In this document: positions 62,080 through 64,000 of the stretch, in pieces
Numbering within the stretch: the stretch's first letter is position 1
Layout of the letters: each line of letters starts with the position of its first letter
Assembly: GCA_037951105.1 (NCBI GenBank)
Contig: JBAMJV010010074.1
Location: 100,001-164,000 of the forward strand
Direction: 5' to 3'
Length of the DNA: 64,000 bases
From: Echinarachnius parma
Lineage: Eukaryota; Echinodermata; Echinoidea; Clypeasteroida; Echinarachniidae
Program-made: the position numbers and the translations under genes
The notes under the pieces: model-generated
Told to the model about the DNA's origin: nothing
Databases searched by the model: none
The model's input: the letters and a program-made list of their open reading frames with translations, nothing else

Positions 62080-62330
62080 ATGGCCTAGTCCCACTGCGCC
62101 GTTTCTTCTTGCGTTTCCTATCTGACCAAAATGTTTGCGAAACGTTCAGTATCTAGCAAATTTTTAAGTTCCACGACGTTTTGTTTCATGTGAAATGGAG
62201 CCGAATAGAGAGTATCTTACTAGTCCATTCTGAACTTTATCTGCATCGTTTTGTTCCCTGCTAGTAGACTTACCTTCCGGATGTCAAGCGGATAGGAGGA
62301 AGAAGAAACGATGCAGTGAGACTAGGCAAT
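62080..62330 (+). mobile_element. MITE with ATGGCCTAGTCC-type ends, copy 2
   Basis: ATGGCCTAGTCCCACTGC and GCAGTGAGACTAGGCAAT are inverted ends, with TTTCATGTGAAATGGAGCCG inside. Opposite orientation to 1233-1464. Confidence 0.7.
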
Positions 62331-63140
62331 AAGGAATGCCTTGCAGTGTCATTACCTGATCTACATTTGGAGTCAATGGAGTTCCATTGGAACCTCATCA
62401 AAGATGAGGCATGCATGAGGGTGTGTCAAAAGCATGAGTGCACTATAAAGTGGCACCTGCTGGAATGCTCCCCAGGGAGTGGAGAAAGTGCACAATACAG
62501 TGCGGAAGTGTATCAAATGGCCGAGTTGTACATAGTAATATTAGATGCAGGTCCCTCTGGAAGAACAGAGCAAACAGAGCACTGTAGAGGCTAACCTGGA
62601 TTTAAAAAAAATGGTGACTGATTGTGCAGGTCTTTAAAATCCATGACAATTTTTTTGCCCGGTTTCTGTCAGAGAAGTACCTCTGTGATATAAATCAAAG
62701 GGAAAGTTAAGTTTGTATTACTTCGAGAAATAATGTTTTTGTGAGGTAATGACAAACTTTTAAGTGTACAATTTGAAAGAGCACTTAAAGACAGAATCAA
62801 CTTTGTTCAGAAACACATCACATTCATTATTTTTTATAAAAAGATTGTTGAAACTTGAGGTGTCTGGATGGTGCCCTCTTGTGTTAATGGCTGCTTTTTG
62901 AATGAAATCAGCCCTGTAACTTAACCATTTATATGTTTTACTACCGTTTAAAGCATCGTTGAATTATAAATGTTAGTTTTGAATGATAACTTACAAGTTT
63001 TACTTACTAAAATTATGTTTAACCAAAATTGTACTATCCCTTCAAGAATGTTCTGTATTCGTAAAGTATCCTTTTAACTTTTTTGATTGATTACAGAATT
63101 GTGAATGTGACTAATTGGACATTTGTAAAATGAAAATAAA
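62331..63140. other. Non-coding, nothing firm
   Basis: 62440-62520 carries the CTCCCCAGGGAGTGGAGAAA fragment shared with 3408 and 11801. A 92-codon frame here has no family resemblance. Confidence 0.5.
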
Positions 63141-63149
63141 TGTCCTGCC

Positions 63150-63620
63150 CTGCCAATCACATTCATTAATGTTCTATTTTTTGGAACAGTGTTTTGAAGC
63201 TTCTTAAATAACTGGGATGTAACAAATTTGCAAAAATTAATGGCAGAATTTCCGGCACTGTCATTCACTTTCATTTAGTATTCTGCAAAAATTTGGAAAT
63301 AAAGCTTCTTAAAATGATTGCATATATCAAAGGTTATCTACGTGACAAATTTGCTCCTAGATGAAATTAATGACATTTCTGCTGCTGTCATTCATGGTGA
63401 TTAATGTTCTAGATTTGGAAATGAACCTTCTTAAAGGCTTGCCTATCCACGCAACAAATTTGCACCTGTGAAATTAATGGCAAAGTTTCTGGCACTTCCA
63501 TTCGGATCCATTAATGTTCTGGAATATGAAGCTTCTTAAATGAATGCGTTATGATCTACGCAACAAATTTGCGCCTATGGGAATAATTCCAGAAATTTCC
63601 GGTCTAGCCTCTCTCAGTAA
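63150..63620. repeat. About 120-bp tandem repeat, 4 units
   Basis: Units contain GAAGCTTCTTAAA, CAACAAATTTGC, GAAATTAATGGCA, TTCTGGCACTGTCATTC and ATTAATGTTCT. A further diverged unit may lie at 63715-63770. Confidence 0.8.
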
Positions 63621-64000
63621 CATGAATGTTATTGGCATGGTTACTGCCGAGGTCTGTGCGATTGTGATCATTCAGATGAAAATCTGATTAAATCTATTAA
63701 ATCATATATTCAATCTTAATTAATTTGCATCTATTGAATTAACGGCAGAACTTTCTGGCCTATTCTCTCTAAGCTACACGTATGAACGTTGTTGGATCGT
63801 TGAAACTAGATTTACTGCACCCATGGGATTAGCATCATAATGATAAAAACATTAATTCATTTTATATAATTAATATTCTTGAAGATTCTCCTCATACGAT
63901 AGTCTTATTTAATGTATACTCTGCTCTTTCGAGGCGAAATAGGGGGAAAGGAAGAAGAAGAAAAAAAGGAAACTGCAATTTCCTAATAATCAGTAACCTT
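63621..64000. other. Non-coding, nothing recognised
   Basis: AT-rich; ends in a purine-rich AGGAAGAAG stretch. Confidence 0.55.

Noticed and set aside
62316..62594. 92-codon frame near the right end
   Set aside because: Overlaps a MITE end and a dispersed repeat fragment; no family resemblance or clear splice sites.

Overview
The window is animal nuclear DNA. It is AT-rich, intron-rich and very repeat-rich, with GT-AG introns and no bacterial-type gene packing. The protein matches, the (TTAGGG)-like motif, the many poly(G) runs and the repeat style suggest a marine invertebrate deuterostome, most likely an echinoderm. That organism guess is inference.

Region 1 (about 341-15043, + strand) holds 13 consecutive coding exons of mTOR, the PI3K-related kinase of TORC1 and TORC2. 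Together they make 688 codons in an unbroken reading frame, from the end of the HEAT region through almost all of the FAT domain. Upstream HEAT exons and the downstream FRB, kinase and FATC exons are not in the window. Intron 4 carries an antisense CR1/L2-group LINE with an intact ORF of about 990 codons (APE endonuclease plus reverse transcriptase). The introns around exons 3, 6, 7, 8 and 10 are filled with partial tandem copies of those same exons, which is the most unusual thing in the window.

Region 2 (about 15-29 kb) has no recognisable exon. It is a mosaic of small non-autonomous DNA elements, fold-back elements, minisatellites and poly(G) tracts. It would be mTOR intron 13 if the assembly is right.

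Region 3 (about 29.5-32.6 kb, - strand) is a complete single-coding-exon gene for a secreted collagen-like C1q-domain protein of 292 residues. It has a probable 5' UTR intron and a CCAAT/GC-box promoter candidate upstream. Degenerate copies of its last codons lie just 3' of the stop, echoing the pattern in the mTOR introns.

Region 4 (about 33-64 kb) is again a repeat mosaic with no supported gene. Several element families recur and can be defined by comparing copies. They include at least four families bounded by TTAA, one of them only 80 bp long; a 223-bp element with KpnI-site palindromes; a 760-775 bp element with four GTCAC-N4-GTGAC motifs; and a hAT-like element with 8-bp target duplications. 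A 1 kb segmental duplication whose two copies carry different insertions supplies filled/empty-site comparisons. A tandem repeat with perfect DR1 (AGGTCA-A-AGGTCA) nuclear-receptor motifs and several 65-205 bp minisatellites are also present.
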